NCBI GenBank assembly: GCA_025934355.1
Contig: JAICYF010000009.1
Span: 1-32,725 of the forward strand
DNA from: Acidothermaceae bacterium
GTDB lineage: Bacteria; Actinomycetota; Actinomycetes; Acidothermales; Acidothermaceae
Direction of reading: 5' to 3'
DNA length: 32,725 nt
A program made the position numbers and the translations under genes. Shown here in pieces: positions 6,237 through 12,980 of the stretch. Every line of letters begins with the position of its first letter. Positions within the stretch are counted from its first letter, which is position 1. Below the pieces are notes generated by a model. The model made no database searches, had not been told where the DNA came from, and saw only the letters and a program-made list of their open reading frames with translations.

Positions 6237-7891
6237 GGCACCGGCTTCTGGGGCTCGAAGACGTGCGGCGCCGCAATGAGTCGGCGTGGCTGATCCCGAA
6301 CGACGGCTCGCGCGACAACCACCGGCTGCGTGACGACATGCGGCGCTTCCCCGACTCCGAGGAAGTGGACCTCGTTGTCGTTGGCGCAGGCGCAGGCGGC
6401 AGCGTGCTCACTCAGCGGATGGCTCGCGCAGGGTGGAAGGTCGTCGCTTTGGACGCCGGGCCGTTCTGGGACCCGGACGCCGACTGGGTCAGTGACGAGC
6501 GGGCGTCACACCATCTGTATTGGACGGAACCACGGCAGATCGGCGGCGCCGATCCGGTGCCGCTTGGCAGCAACAACTCCGGTCGAGGCGTCGGCGGCTC
6601 GATGGTTCACTACGCCGGTTACACGCCACGGTTTCACCCCTCCGATTTCCGGGTCGCGACATTGGACGGCGTCGGTGCCGACTGGCCGATCGCGTATGAG
6701 GATTTGCGCCCGTACTACCAGACGATCGAAGAGGAGCTGCCGGTCGCGGGTGAAGACTGGCCGTGGGGCGACCCGCACCGCTACCCGCAGCAGGCCCACC
6801 CGGTTGGCGGCAACGGTGAAGTCTTCATGCGTGGCGCGCGGGAGCTCGGCATCGTCGCGAAGGTGGGGCCGGTCGCCATCACGAACGGCCGCTTCGGCAA
6901 TCGCCCGCATTGCATCTATCGCGGGTTCTGTTTGCAGGGCTGCAAAGTCAACGCCAAGGCGAGCCCGCTCATCACGCACATCCCCGACGCGCTCGCGCAC
7001 GGCGCGGAGATACGAGCGAACAGCCACGTCTCGCGGATCCTTGTCGACGACGAGACCGGCCGGGTCACGGGAGTCGTTTACATCAAGGACGGCGTTGAGC
7101 GCCGCCAGCGGGCGCGAGTCGTGGCGGTCGCCGGGTACTCGATCGAGACGCCGAGGCTGCTGCTCCTCTCGTCGTCCAAACGCTTTCCCAACGGCATTGG
7201 CAACGAGCACGACCAGGTCGGGCGCTACCTGATGGTGCAGGGCGCGCCGCAAACGGCGGGTCGGTTCGAGGACGAGGTGCGCATGTACAAGGCGCCTCCA
7301 CCCGAGGTCACCAGCGAGCAGTTCTACGAGACCGACCCCCGAAAGCCGTACAAGCGCGGTTGGTCGATCCAGACGGTCAGCCCGTTGCCCATCACCTGGG
7401 CGGAGCATGTCGCCGCGCAAGGGCATTGGGGTGAGACGTTGCGCGAGTACATGCGCGACTACGTGCACTGGGCGGTGCTCGGCGCCCTGTGCGAGTTCTT
7501 GCCAATGCCGGAAAACCGGGTGACGTTGGCCGACGAGCTCGACCGGCACGGGCTCCCCGTGGCGCATTTTGCCTACAGCCAAAGCGAAAACGACCATCAA
7601 CTGGTCGACGCGGCGCAGGGCGTGATGGAGGACCTACTGCGAGCCGCGGGCGCGTCGGAGGTGATGACCATCAAGCGTTACGCGCACCTGGTGGGCGGAG
7701 CGCGGATGGCGGCGCGGCCGGAGGACGGCGTGGTCGACGCGCATCAGAAGGTCTTCGGTGTCGAAAACTTGTTCCTGTCGGACGGCAGCGTGCTGCCGAC
7801 GCAAGGCTCAGCGAACCCGGCACTCACCATCATGGCGTTGGCCGCCCGGTTAGCCGACCGTCTCGCCGGTCCCGTTTCTATGGTGCGATAG
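6233..7891 (+). CDS. GMC-family FAD-dependent oxidoreductase
   Basis: This is a flavoprotein dehydrogenase of the glucose-methanol-choline family and the catalytic subunit of the three-gene complex. It probably oxidises an alcohol, aldose or sugar acid and passes electrons to the membrane. The 552-aa product has the Rossmann FAD motif VVVGAGAGGSVL at about 47-58, a Cys-containing CIYRGFCLQGCKVNAK segment seen in gluconate-dehydrogenase-type enzymes, and the GMC C-terminal domain with AHLVGGARM and SDGSVLPTQGSANPALT, which supply the active-site His and Asn. No signal peptide is seen, and the partner has none, so a cytoplasmic-face location is the simple reading. The substrate is unknown. The ATG lies in the ATGA overlap with subunit 3. 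No gene follows for 126 bp. Confidence 0.9.
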   Translation: MRHRLLGLEDVRRRNESAWLIPNDGSRDNHRLRDDMRRFPDSEEVDLVVVGAGAGGSVLTQRMARAGWKVVALDAGPFWDPDADWVSDERASHHLYWTEPRQIGGADPVPLGSNNSGRGVGGSMVHYAGYTPRFHPSDFRVATLDGVGADWPIAYEDLRPYYQTIEEELPVAGEDWPWGDPHRYPQQAHPVGGNGEVFMRGARELGIVAKVGPVAITNGRFGNRPHCIYRGFCLQGCKVNAKASPLITHIPDALAHGAEIRANSHVSRILVDDETGRVTGVVYIKDGVERRQRARVVAVAGYSIETPRLLLLSSSKRFPNGIGNEHDQVGRYLMVQGAPQTAGRFEDEVRMYKAPPPEVTSEQFYETDPRKPYKRGWSIQTVSPLPITWAEHVAAQGHWGETLREYMRDYVHWAVLGALCEFLPMPENRVTLADELDRHGLPVAHFAYSQSENDHQLVDAAQGVMEDLLRAAGASEVMTIKRYAHLVGGARMAARPEDGVVDAHQKVFGVENLFLSDGSVLPTQGSANPALTIMALAARLADRLAGPVSMVR

Positions 7892-8017
7892 GTACGTCCG
7901 ACGAGCGTTCGCATCGGCGTCAACGGAACTGGCGTCACTCGGGAGTTCGGACGGTGGTCTGGCTGAACGCGCGTGGCCGGCGCACGCCACACGAGACATG
8001 GGATTAGGGGTGAATGG

Positions 8018-9034
8018 ATGAAGGTGGCGATGCTCGGGCCGATTGCGTGGCGCACGCCGCCTCGGCACTACGGTCCATGGGAGCTCGTCACCAGTTTGCT
8101 TACCGAGGGTCTGGTCGTACGCGGCATCGACGTCACCCTGTTCGCGACCTTGGATTCACAGACCAGCGCGCAGTTGCAAGGCGTGAGCCCGCACGGGTAT
8201 GCCGAGGATCCTTCGATGGACGGCCGGGTGTGGGAGGCCATGCATGTGGCACATGCGTTCGCGCAGTCAGCAGAATTCGAGATTGTTCATAACCAGATGG
8301 ACTGGCTTCCACTGGCGTTCGTCGAGCACTGCGACGCGCCGATGCTAACGACGATCCACGGCTTTTCGGGCGCCGGCATCCTGCCCGCCTACGCCAATGC
8401 GCGTTCGAGGTACGTGGCGATATCGGACGCCGACCGCTGCCCTGACCTCGACTATGTCGCGACCGTTCATCATGGAATCGACCTCGACGCCCTGCCGTTG
8501 CGGGAGACCGCTGGCGACGACCTCGTTGTGTTCGGGCGCATCCATCCTGACAAGGGCACCGCCGACGCGATCGACATCGCCCGCAGATGCGGTCGACGTC
8601 TCGTGATCTGCGGCATCATCCAAGACGCCGTCTACTTTGCCGATCGGGTCGAGCCGCGTGTCGACGGCGACCGAGTCGTCTACCGTGGTTCGGTAGGTGC
8701 CCAGGAGCGCGCAGAGGTGTTGGGTGCGGCGGCCGTGCTGCTGCATCCGATCTCGTTCGACGAGCCATTCGGCCTTTCCGTCATCGAGGCGATGGCCTGC
8801 GGGACGCCGGTCGTTGCCTACCGGCGTGGCTCAATGCCGGAAGTGGTCGACGAGGGCGTGACGGGGTTTCTCGTCGATGACGTCGCGCAGGCGGTGCGCG
8901 CGGTCGAGCGAGCGGCGGGTCTTAGCCGGCGAACGGTGCGGGAAAAGGTGGCGGCGCGCTTCGGCGTCGATCGCATGGTCGACGACTACGTTCGCGTCTA
9001 CGAGCGCATTGCGGCGAGCAGTTCATCGACGTGA
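8018..9034 (+). CDS. GT4-family glycosyltransferase
   Basis: This is a retaining, GT-B-fold glycosyltransferase of 338 aa that transfers a sugar from a nucleotide donor. The N-terminal acceptor domain begins MKVAMLGPIAWRTPP with a glycine-rich loop followed by HYGPWE. The C-terminal donor domain has VVFGRIHPDKG and the EPFGLSVIEAMACGTPVVAY region holding the GT4 E-x7-E motif. The ATG at 8018 is chosen because AGGGG lies 7 nt upstream and the protein then begins at the first beta-strand; an in-frame ATG 45 nt earlier would add a non-conserved arginine-rich tail. Its 3' end overlaps the convergent GH130-like gene by 37 bp. It probably acts with the reverse-strand GT4/GH130 set in building or turning over one glycan. 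Confidence 0.88.
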   Translation: MKVAMLGPIAWRTPPRHYGPWELVTSLLTEGLVVRGIDVTLFATLDSQTSAQLQGVSPHGYAEDPSMDGRVWEAMHVAHAFAQSAEFEIVHNQMDWLPLAFVEHCDAPMLTTIHGFSGAGILPAYANARSRYVAISDADRCPDLDYVATVHHGIDLDALPLRETAGDDLVVFGRIHPDKGTADAIDIARRCGRRLVICGIIQDAVYFADRVEPRVDGDRVVYRGSVGAQERAEVLGAAAVLLHPISFDEPFGLSVIEAMACGTPVVAYRRGSMPEVVDEGVTGFLVDDVAQAVRAVERAAGLSRRTVREKVAARFGVDRMVDDYVRVYERIAASSSST

Positions 9035-10467
9035 GCCCAGGCGACGCCGATGCGCGAGTCGCCGATGCCGTACGGCAGCCAAAGTCGCCCGTCATGAATG
9101 ACGCTGCCGCAGGAGTAAACGACGTTCGGCACGTAGCCATAACGTTCGCGGTCGGTGCCTTGCAGCAGCGGCTCCTCCAACTGCGCGATGACACGGGTCG
9201 GATCGTCGAGGTCGAGGAGCATCGCGCCGATGGTGTACCTGCGCATCGGCCCGACCCCGTGCGTGAGGACCAGCCAGCCTCGGTCGGTCTCGATCGGCGA
9301 GCCGCTATTGCCGACCTGAACCACCTCCCACGACGCTTTGGGCGCCTGGATCACGCTTGGCTTTCCCCAGACCAGCCCGTCGTCGGAACGTGCCACGCAG
9401 TTGCTCTCGCCGTCCGACCTGCATAGCGACCAGTGGCGACCGTCGACCAGTCGCGGAAACAGCGCCATGCCTTTGTTGCGTGCCGCCGAGCCGGCGAGGC
9501 GGTGTGCGCGGAACGTTCGCAAGTCAGGACTGGTCAGGAGCCTTGGGGCTATCACACGCCCGTCGTATGCCGTGTAGGTTGCCCGATACTCAACCGTTCC
9601 GTCGTCGCCCATGAACCGTACGAGTCGCGCGTCTTCCAGCCCGTTGCTCTCGTCCGGCACCGATGGCAACAACACCTGCTGGCTGATCGCGACGTCGTCC
9701 GCGAAGGAGACCTCGTAGGCCGAGGCGACTAACCGACGTAGGTTATCGAGCGTTGCGGCGCTGCCCGGTTGGCCGAGGAGATCTTGATGTGCCTCGGCAA
9801 GCGCATGCTCAAGTTCGGCGCCCGTGAAGTTATCGGGCAGCGCGGCCAGCACGCTGTGCGAGAGCCCGTTGATGCGTCCCTGATCCGCCAGAACGGCTCG
9901 CAGATGGTCCCTGGTCCACGTCGCGGCATGACTGGTTCCAGTCACCACGGGCAGCACCCGCGGTTCGAACTGCCACGAACCCGCACCGATTACCGCGGTG
10001 CAAAAGCCCAGCGAAGAGAGGTGCCCTTCCCCAATGGCCCGCAAGGTGAGGGCGACCCGAGTCTGTCCGGCCTGCAACCCGCTCTGATCGGGGTCCAACA
10101 CGACGCTGGGATTGCAGAGCGCAGCGCCCTCGATCGCGTACTCGGCCGTGAAGCTCGCACCCATCAGGAGGGTGCGGGCCTGGCTCATCGGGATGGCGGC
10201 TTGCAGGTGCGAGCTGATCGTCGACGCGTGCTCGTTGAGCAAGCGGATGAAGTCGTGGTGCCGGCACGAGAACTCGTCGATCAGATCGGCTGTGGCCCGT
10301 TCGACGTCCGCTTCGGGTAGCGCAAGAACGCGAGCGACCACGGCGCTGGCGCGTGAACGTCCGCTCGGCAACTCCTCGCCAGGCAGGAAAAGTCGGGCGA
10401 TTACCCGAGCAGGGTCAGGCAGCAGTGCCTCGTCGGTGTGGTGTATGACGGGCGCTTGCGTGTTCAC
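8998..10467 (-). CDS. GH130-like glycoside phosphorylase/hydrolase
   Basis: This five-bladed beta-propeller protein resembles glycoside hydrolase family 130, whose known members cleave beta-mannosides, usually by phosphorolysis. The 489-aa product has an alpha-helical N-terminal region of about 110 residues. The propeller motifs follow: NPSVVLDPDQSG (119-130), ALTLRAIGEGHLSS (139-152), ESNGLEDARLVRF (273-285), ATYTAYDGR (296-304), NKGMALFPR (331-339), GNSGSPIET (386-394), LTHGVGPMR (401-409) and GYVPNVVYSCG (444-454). The GTG at 10467 is chosen because it overlaps the upstream stop as GTGA; the frame stays open for 27 more codons with no conserved sequence. Substrate and choice between phosphorolysis and hydrolysis are unknown. 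It is the last gene of the coupled set. Confidence 0.85.
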   Translation of the reverse strand: MNTQAPVIHHTDEALLPDPARVIARLFLPGEELPSGRSRASAVVARVLALPEADVERATADLIDEFSCRHHDFIRLLNEHASTISSHLQAAIPMSQARTLLMGASFTAEYAIEGAALCNPSVVLDPDQSGLQAGQTRVALTLRAIGEGHLSSLGFCTAVIGAGSWQFEPRVLPVVTGTSHAATWTRDHLRAVLADQGRINGLSHSVLAALPDNFTGAELEHALAEAHQDLLGQPGSAATLDNLRRLVASAYEVSFADDVAISQQVLLPSVPDESNGLEDARLVRFMGDDGTVEYRATYTAYDGRVIAPRLLTSPDLRTFRAHRLAGSAARNKGMALFPRLVDGRHWSLCRSDGESNCVARSDDGLVWGKPSVIQAPKASWEVVQVGNSGSPIETDRGWLVLTHGVGPMRRYTIGAMLLDLDDPTRVIAQLEEPLLQGTDRERYGYVPNVVYSCGSVIHDGRLWLPYGIGDSRIGVAWAHVDELLAAMRS

Positions 10468-11489
10468 GTCAACACACCGAGCCGCTTTGCATGCTGAGCA
10501 GTCGAGAGCAACGCAAGTGTTGATTCGGCACCCTGGTTTAGATTGCAACCGTGGCGTTGCAGACCATCGAAGCCGCCGCCGGTCGCGGGATCGAACATCA
10601 TGGTTCCGTTGTCATTGTCGCCGCCGAACCAGGCCCAGGCCATGCACACGCCGCGCAACCATCGAGGGTCATCCGTCACGTCGTACGCGCGCGCGCACGC
10701 CTCAGCGAGGGTGGCCGCCTCGACAGGTTGCTGGTCGAACTGCGGCCCCGACTCACCCGGGCTTCGCCCAGCGACGCCGGTTAGGGACAGGTGTCCGTCA
10801 GTGGTCTCGACGGAGAGCAGGAATGTGAGCAGCCGAAGCCCATGTGAGTGTGCTGCGGGGTCGGGCAACGCCTCCCCCGCGACCAACAGCGCATCGGCGA
10901 TCGAAGCATTCGCGTAGGTCATCCGCGGCTCCGGCCATGGCCAATCGCTCGTACCCTCATCGGCGCCGATCGCCGCCACGGCATCCGTGAGGAGCTCTCG
11001 CGCGGCCAGCTCGTCGGGACGACGGAGCAGAAGCTCGCCGGCGCCGAGCGCAGCGAAGGCCATTGCTCGCCGGTGCGGCGACCGGCGGCGGGCGGCGGTC
11101 CGAAAACCGAGGAGTGCGGTTGCCCGCATCGCTTGTGTGTGCGCCTGCACCGCGGCCACACCAAGACCCCACAGCGCGCGACCCCACCAGTCGCCGAGCG
11201 CGGGCTCGTCCTCCCAATCGCCGTCCGCGCTCATGCGGTTGTGACACGATCCGTCGGGTTGCACCGCCGTCAACGTGAAATCGAGATACTGCCTTGCAAG
11301 TCGTTGCAGCCGGGCATCCGGGCGTGGTTCGCGACACGTCACGACGAGCGCGCGGGAGACATCATCGAGGCAGTACCCGTGCTCGCGGCGTGGATCGCGA
11401 TGTAGTGCGTGTTCGAACAAGCCTCGACCATCTGTCAGCCGCTGGAGATGATCGAAGATGGGCGCCGACGCGACACCCGCGAAGCTCAC
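10464..11489 (-). CDS. Six-hairpin (alpha/alpha-barrel) glycosidase-like protein of the GT4/GH130 cluster
   Basis: This 341-aa cytoplasmic protein looks like an (alpha/alpha)6-barrel carbohydrate-active enzyme. It has regularly spaced helices and aromatic/acidic loops such as HGYCLDDVSRALVV (37-50), DGSCHNRMSADGDWED (80-95), LGDWWGRALWGLG (98-110), DWPWPEPRMTYANA (180-193) and a terminal NLNQGAESTLALL. Homologues in GT4-GH130 clusters are usually annotated only as hypothetical or glycosyltransferase-like proteins; no activity is assigned with confidence. The GTG start overlaps the upstream GT4 stop (GTGA), and its own stop overlaps the GH130 start in the same way. Acidic residues in the DDVSR and EDEP segments are possible catalytic groups, but this is a guess. 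Confidence 0.72.
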   Translation of the reverse strand: MSFAGVASAPIFDHLQRLTDGRGLFEHALHRDPRREHGYCLDDVSRALVVTCREPRPDARLQRLARQYLDFTLTAVQPDGSCHNRMSADGDWEDEPALGDWWGRALWGLGVAAVQAHTQAMRATALLGFRTAARRRSPHRRAMAFAALGAGELLLRRPDELAARELLTDAVAAIGADEGTSDWPWPEPRMTYANASIADALLVAGEALPDPAAHSHGLRLLTFLLSVETTDGHLSLTGVAGRSPGESGPQFDQQPVEAATLAEACARAYDVTDDPRWLRGVCMAWAWFGGDNDNGTMMFDPATGGGFDGLQRHGCNLNQGAESTLALLSTAQHAKRLGVLT

Positions 11490-12613
11490 GCCGCGAGTCG
11501 CGCGTTGATCAGGCGGGCGGCCAATCTGCGGTATCGCTCAGCGACCGCTGGCCATAGCAACTCAGGCGCAGTCGCGACGGCTGCTCTTGTCATCCCCGCC
11601 GCCAGCTCACGATGGGTTAACAAAGTGCGCAACGCTTCTGCGATGGCGACCGGATCTTTGTGCGGCACCAGCAAGCCGGCGCCGTCGCCGAGCAACTCGA
11701 TGGCATGCGGGAACCGGGTGGCGATCACTGGCTTGAGCGCCGCGACCGCTTCAATCAGTACCCCGGACGTCACTTGGTCGGTCGAGTCGTAAGGCAGCAG
11801 GACGACATCGGCCGCGAACACCAGGTCGGCGAGTGCGGCGCGGTCTCGGTAGTGGCTGTCGAAGCTCACCCGGCCAGCGAGCCGGAGCGCCTGCACTTCG
11901 TGCGTCAGCCGCCTGCGGTACGCCTCGCCCTCGCGCGCGAGCACCTTGGGATGGGTCTGCCCAGCGACCAGGTACCGCGGCGGGGGGTAGAGGTCGCCGA
12001 GCAGGCTCATCGCTTGGATGCCCCACTCGATTCCCTTGCCGGGACCGATCAGCCCCCACGTCAAGACGGTGGGCTCGACGCTTCGAAAAGTCGGTACGCG
12101 GCTCGGCCCGAACGCCGGGGCACCATGAGGAATGACACTGACTTTGGCCATGTCCACCGAATAGCCAGCCGCAAGGCGATCTCGGGCAGTCGCGGTCATC
12201 GTCACCACCGCGTCGGCCGAAGATGCGATCAGCTCGAGAACGGTTCGCTGGTGAGACGTCGGTGCGCTAAGCACGGTATGCAGGACGACGATCGACGGGA
12301 TAGTCAGTGCGGACAGCAAACCGACGACCTCGTCGCCGTCCGCCCCGCCATAGAGGCCGTATTCGTGCTGGACGATGGCGACGTCGTTCGCGGCCAACAT
12401 GCTCGCCGCGCGCTCAGCGCTGTTCGGGTCGCCCGCGAGTAGCTCTGCGATGACTTCGGGCCCGGGCCGTGGCTGGGGCGTGTCGACGACGCGGACGACG
12501 CTCCCGACCGCGTCGTGGGCGTTCGCAAGCTCGGCAAAAAGCGACGACGTGAAGGTCGCCACGCCGCAAAGTGTGGGCGGATAGGTACTGACAAAACCGA
12601 AGCGTGTCGTCAC
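11486..12613 (-). CDS. GT4-family glycosyltransferase
   Basis: This is a second GT-B retaining glycosyltransferase (375 aa) and the first gene of the coupled reverse-strand set. It opens with FGFVSTYPPTLCGVATF, the glycine-rich acceptor loop of GT4 enzymes. The IVQHEYGLYGG segment, VSVIPHGAP and TWGLIGPGKGIEWGI mark the domain junction. The donor site is near STDQVTSGVLIEAVAALKPVIAT, where a Glu aligns with the second Glu of E-x7-E but the first is replaced by polar residues. The GTG at 12613 is chosen because GGAAGG lies 9 nt upstream; the frame is open to 12829, but the added 72 residues are arginine-rich, unlike a GT4 start, and lie in the hairpin-rich leader. The donor sugar is unknown; GDP-mannose is a reasonable guess because of the GH130 neighbour. 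Confidence 0.87.
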   Translation of the reverse strand: MTTRFGFVSTYPPTLCGVATFTSSLFAELANAHDAVGSVVRVVDTPQPRPGPEVIAELLAGDPNSAERAASMLAANDVAIVQHEYGLYGGADGDEVVGLLSALTIPSIVVLHTVLSAPTSHQRTVLELIASSADAVVTMTATARDRLAAGYSVDMAKVSVIPHGAPAFGPSRVPTFRSVEPTVLTWGLIGPGKGIEWGIQAMSLLGDLYPPPRYLVAGQTHPKVLAREGEAYRRRLTHEVQALRLAGRVSFDSHYRDRAALADLVFAADVVLLPYDSTDQVTSGVLIEAVAALKPVIATRFPHAIELLGDGAGLLVPHKDPVAIAEALRTLLTHRELAAGMTRAAVATAPELLWPAVAERYRRLAARLINARLAA

Positions 12614-12708
12614 AGGACGAGACCTTCCGTTCGGGAGGCACCGCGGCAGAACACGAAGCCTCACGCGGGCGACGAAACAGGGTCGCGGCGTGCGACGGCA
12701 GCGTGGGT

Positions 12709-12738
12709 GCAAGCGCTCGTCAAAAAACGAGCGTTTGC
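12709..12738 (-). promoter_or_regulatory. 12-bp stem-loop upstream of the GT4 operon
   Basis: The arm at 12709-12720 (GCAAGCGCTCGT) pairs with 12727-12738 (ACGAGCGTTTGC), with one G.T pair, around a 6-nt loop. On the transcribed (reverse) strand the loop carries a run of six T/U. It ends 95 nt before the GTG start. It is too far upstream and lacks a trailing U-tract, so it is not a normal terminator. A leader structure or protein-binding dyad is possible. Confidence 0.5.
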
Positions 12739-12765
12739 GCCAGCGACGATAATTCGTTTGCTCGA

Positions 12766-12821
12766 ATCCCTGCCCGGTCGGGCGAAAAAAGGGATCGACC
12801 GCCGCTGAAATCACAGCAGCG
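12766..12821 (-). promoter_or_regulatory. Second and third stem-loops in the GT4 operon leader
   Basis: ATCCCT (12766-12771) with GCCCG (12772-12776) pairs with CGGGC (12779-12783) and AGGGAT (12790-12795). The intervening GAAAAA forms a one-sided bulge, giving another U-run on the reverse strand. Next to it CGCTG (12803-12807) can pair with CAGCG (12817-12821). Together with the stem at 12709-12738 this makes a compact structured region before the operon. Function is unknown. Confidence 0.4.
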
Positions 12822-12980
12822 ATTCGCACTCTACCTCGCGAAGAGTCGCGCGGCTAATCTCCTGTCCGAACCTTGTGAGGTCTCAGTCGGCCGCGGTGGC
12901 CCTGCCAGACACCGTCACCGGTCAACTAGGGCCCTTGACGCGTCACGGACCCATCCGCCAAGCCCAAGCGCTCGCAGCGG

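Larger units (their letters stand above)
12614..12980. other. 367-bp intergenic region with several hairpins
   Basis: No gene is supported between the GT4 start and the MMPL stop. The part next to the GT4 gene (12709-12821) holds the hairpins listed separately. The part next to the MMPL stop contains a perfect 10-bp palindrome TGACGCGTCA at 12936-12945 but no hairpin followed by a T-tract, so no intrinsic terminator for MMPL is evident. The GT4 promoter should lie here reading leftward; I could not place a convincing -35/-10 pair. Confidence 0.6.

Noticed and set aside
7925-7947. GGAAC...GTT as an ECF sigma promoter for the forward GT4 gene
   Set aside because: The spacing is 15 bases, shorter than the 16-19 usual for such promoters, and no other support exists.
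12614-12829. N-terminal extension of the reverse GT4 protein to 12829
   Set aside because: The added residues are arginine-rich and unlike GT4 starts, whereas GGAAGG supports the GTG at 12613.
12936-12945. TGACGCGTCA palindrome as a specific operator
   Set aside because: A single 10-bp palindrome in GC-rich DNA is expected by chance; no second copy or nearby regulator supports it.
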